A stretch of 64,000 nt of DNA from Bog-473 sp963721585 (lineage in GTDB: Bacteria > Actinomycetota > Acidimicrobiia > Acidimicrobiales > RAAP-2), in assembly GCA_963721585.1 (NCBI GenBank), contig CAVRJN010000008.1:1364001-1428000 (forward strand), written 5' to 3'. The position numbers and the translations under genes were made by a program. Below, piece after piece: positions 63,520-64,000 of this stretch. Positions within the stretch are counted from its first letter, which is position 1. Every line of letters begins with the position of its first letter. The notes beneath the pieces are model-generated. The model ran no database searches. It saw only the letters and a list, made by a program, of their open reading frames with translations, and had not been told where the DNA came from.

Positions 63520-64000
63520 TCAGGCCTTGTCTGCCGCTGCCGGCTTCTCCGGGCGCCAGTAGACCGCCAAGAGACCGGCGGCGCCGAGGGCGCCGGCGCC
63601 GAGCGAGATACCGAAGCCGGGCCACCCCCACAGGTTCTGCAGCGCGCTCACATGCCCGTCGATGCTCCATTGGCCGGGCCCGATGGTCCCGACCACCACG
63701 CCCATGGCCGTAAGGACCATGACGTACTCCCACCCCTCGCCGGGGCGGAAGATGAAGAACCCGTTCCCGCGGTGGTTGGTGATCCACGCCACGAGCATGA
63801 CGCCCACGACGCCGGCACCGGCGAGAGGCGTCAGCAGCCCCAGCACGAGCAGGCCCCCGGCGCCGATCTCGACGAGGCTGGCCATCCAGGCGTGGAGGAT
63901 GCCGGGCTTCATGCCCAGCGAGTCGAACCAGCGCCCGGTGCCCTCGATCTTGCCGCCCCCGTAGATGTGGTTGATGCCATGGGCGAGGAAGACGGCGCCG
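63520..64000 (-). CDS. DoxX-family membrane protein, N-terminus beyond the window
   Basis: The visible 159 residues run to the window edge, so the start is missing. They have the DoxX pattern AHGINHIYGGGKIEGTG, and about four membrane segments (SLVEIGAGGLLVLGLLTPLA, VVGVMLVAWITNH, YVMVLTAMGVVVGTIGPG, SLGAGALGAAGLLAVYW). DoxX proteins are small membrane subunits or redox partners linked to thiol and quinone metabolism. Convergent with the SDR gene, 13 nt apart. Confidence 0.85.
   Translation of the reverse strand, partial: GAVFLAHGINHIYGGGKIEGTGRWFDSLGMKPGILHAWMASLVEIGAGGLLVLGLLTPLAGAGVVGVMLVAWITNHRGNGFFIFRPGEGWEYVMVLTAMGVVVGTIGPGQWSIDGHVSALQNLWGWPGFGISLGAGALGAAGLLAVYWRPEKPAAADKA

Noticed and set aside
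1..64000. Mobile element, prophage, CRISPR, tRNA or rRNA
   Set aside because: No transposase, integrase, phage gene, regularly spaced repeat or tRNA-like cloverleaf was seen; the only repeats are short operator-like or hairpin elements.

Overview
This 64 kb window is high-GC DNA that reads as a chromosomal segment of an actinobacterium. The evidence is frequent GTG/TTG starts, 4-nt stop/start overlaps, a likely leaderless promoter, many TetR regulators, and acyl-CoA dehydrogenase, enoyl-CoA hydratase, P450 and amidohydrolase genes of actinobacterial style. An Acidimicrobiia-like or mycobacterial/Frankia-like host is possible, but the exact lineage is inference. I see no rRNA, tRNA, CRISPR array, phage gene or insertion sequence.

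Layout. (1) 0-1.7 kb: end of a GNAT acetyltransferase overlapping a histone-deacetylase-family gene and a universal stress protein. (2) 1.7-7.3 kb, minus: a galactoside operon of GH2 glycosidase, galT, IMPase-type phosphatase and a GHMP kinase, with a LacI-type operator in front. (3) 7.3-19.8 kb: an alpha/beta hydrolase, an orphan branched-chain-type binding protein, ferredoxin, a hydroxyacid dehydrogenase remnant, a carboxymuconolactone decarboxylase-like protein, a methylmalonyl-CoA-mutase-type large subunit, MarR, a GH1 glucosidase, amidohydrolase, SDR, two DUF427 genes, a thioesterase and an enoyl-CoA hydratase. Many genes here are split by single-base frameshifts. (4) 19.8-27.4 kb, minus: enoyl-CoA hydratase, tandem TetR, then a LivHM-LivG-LivF-binding protein transporter operon. 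(5) 27.4-33.2 kb, minus: amidohydrolase, MmsA-type dehydrogenase, EAL protein, esterase. (6) 33.5-46.2 kb: a DUF35-thiolase fusion plus TetR, then a minus-strand run of aldehyde dehydrogenase, P450, amidohydrolase, double acyl-CoA dehydrogenase and hydrolase, and divergent from that run a thioesterase; next to it an esterase and SDR. (7) 46.3-52.8 kb, minus: an unusual transporter set made of a binding protein, an MFS-ABC ATPase chimera and a LivH-LivM-LivG triple fusion. (8) 52.8-55.4 kb: GH3 beta-glucosidase. (9) 55.6-64 kb: TetR, enoyl-CoA hydratase, TetR, an acyl-CoA dehydrogenase plus APH-type kinase pair, quinone oxidoreductase, CoA-transferase, SDR and a partial DoxX protein.

How it fits together. 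Most of the window looks like import and CoA-thioester degradation of hydrophobic or branched carboxylic acids, next to a smaller plant-sugar (galactoside/glucoside) module. A recurring inverted repeat, YGAC-N6-GTYA, lies in nine intergenic regions, upstream of several catabolic units and one transporter operon. In two places it overlaps the -35 box of a good promoter. It is also upstream of the operon encoding the tandem TetR protein, so a shared regulon with that protein as repressor is a reasonable hypothesis.

Caution. About fifteen otherwise conserved genes contain one to four single-base frameshifts, clustered at 7.4-18.8 kb and 52.9-55.4 kb. Large genes elsewhere are intact. This suggests sequence or assembly errors at least as much as real gene decay. 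For these genes the coordinates span the reconstructed gene.
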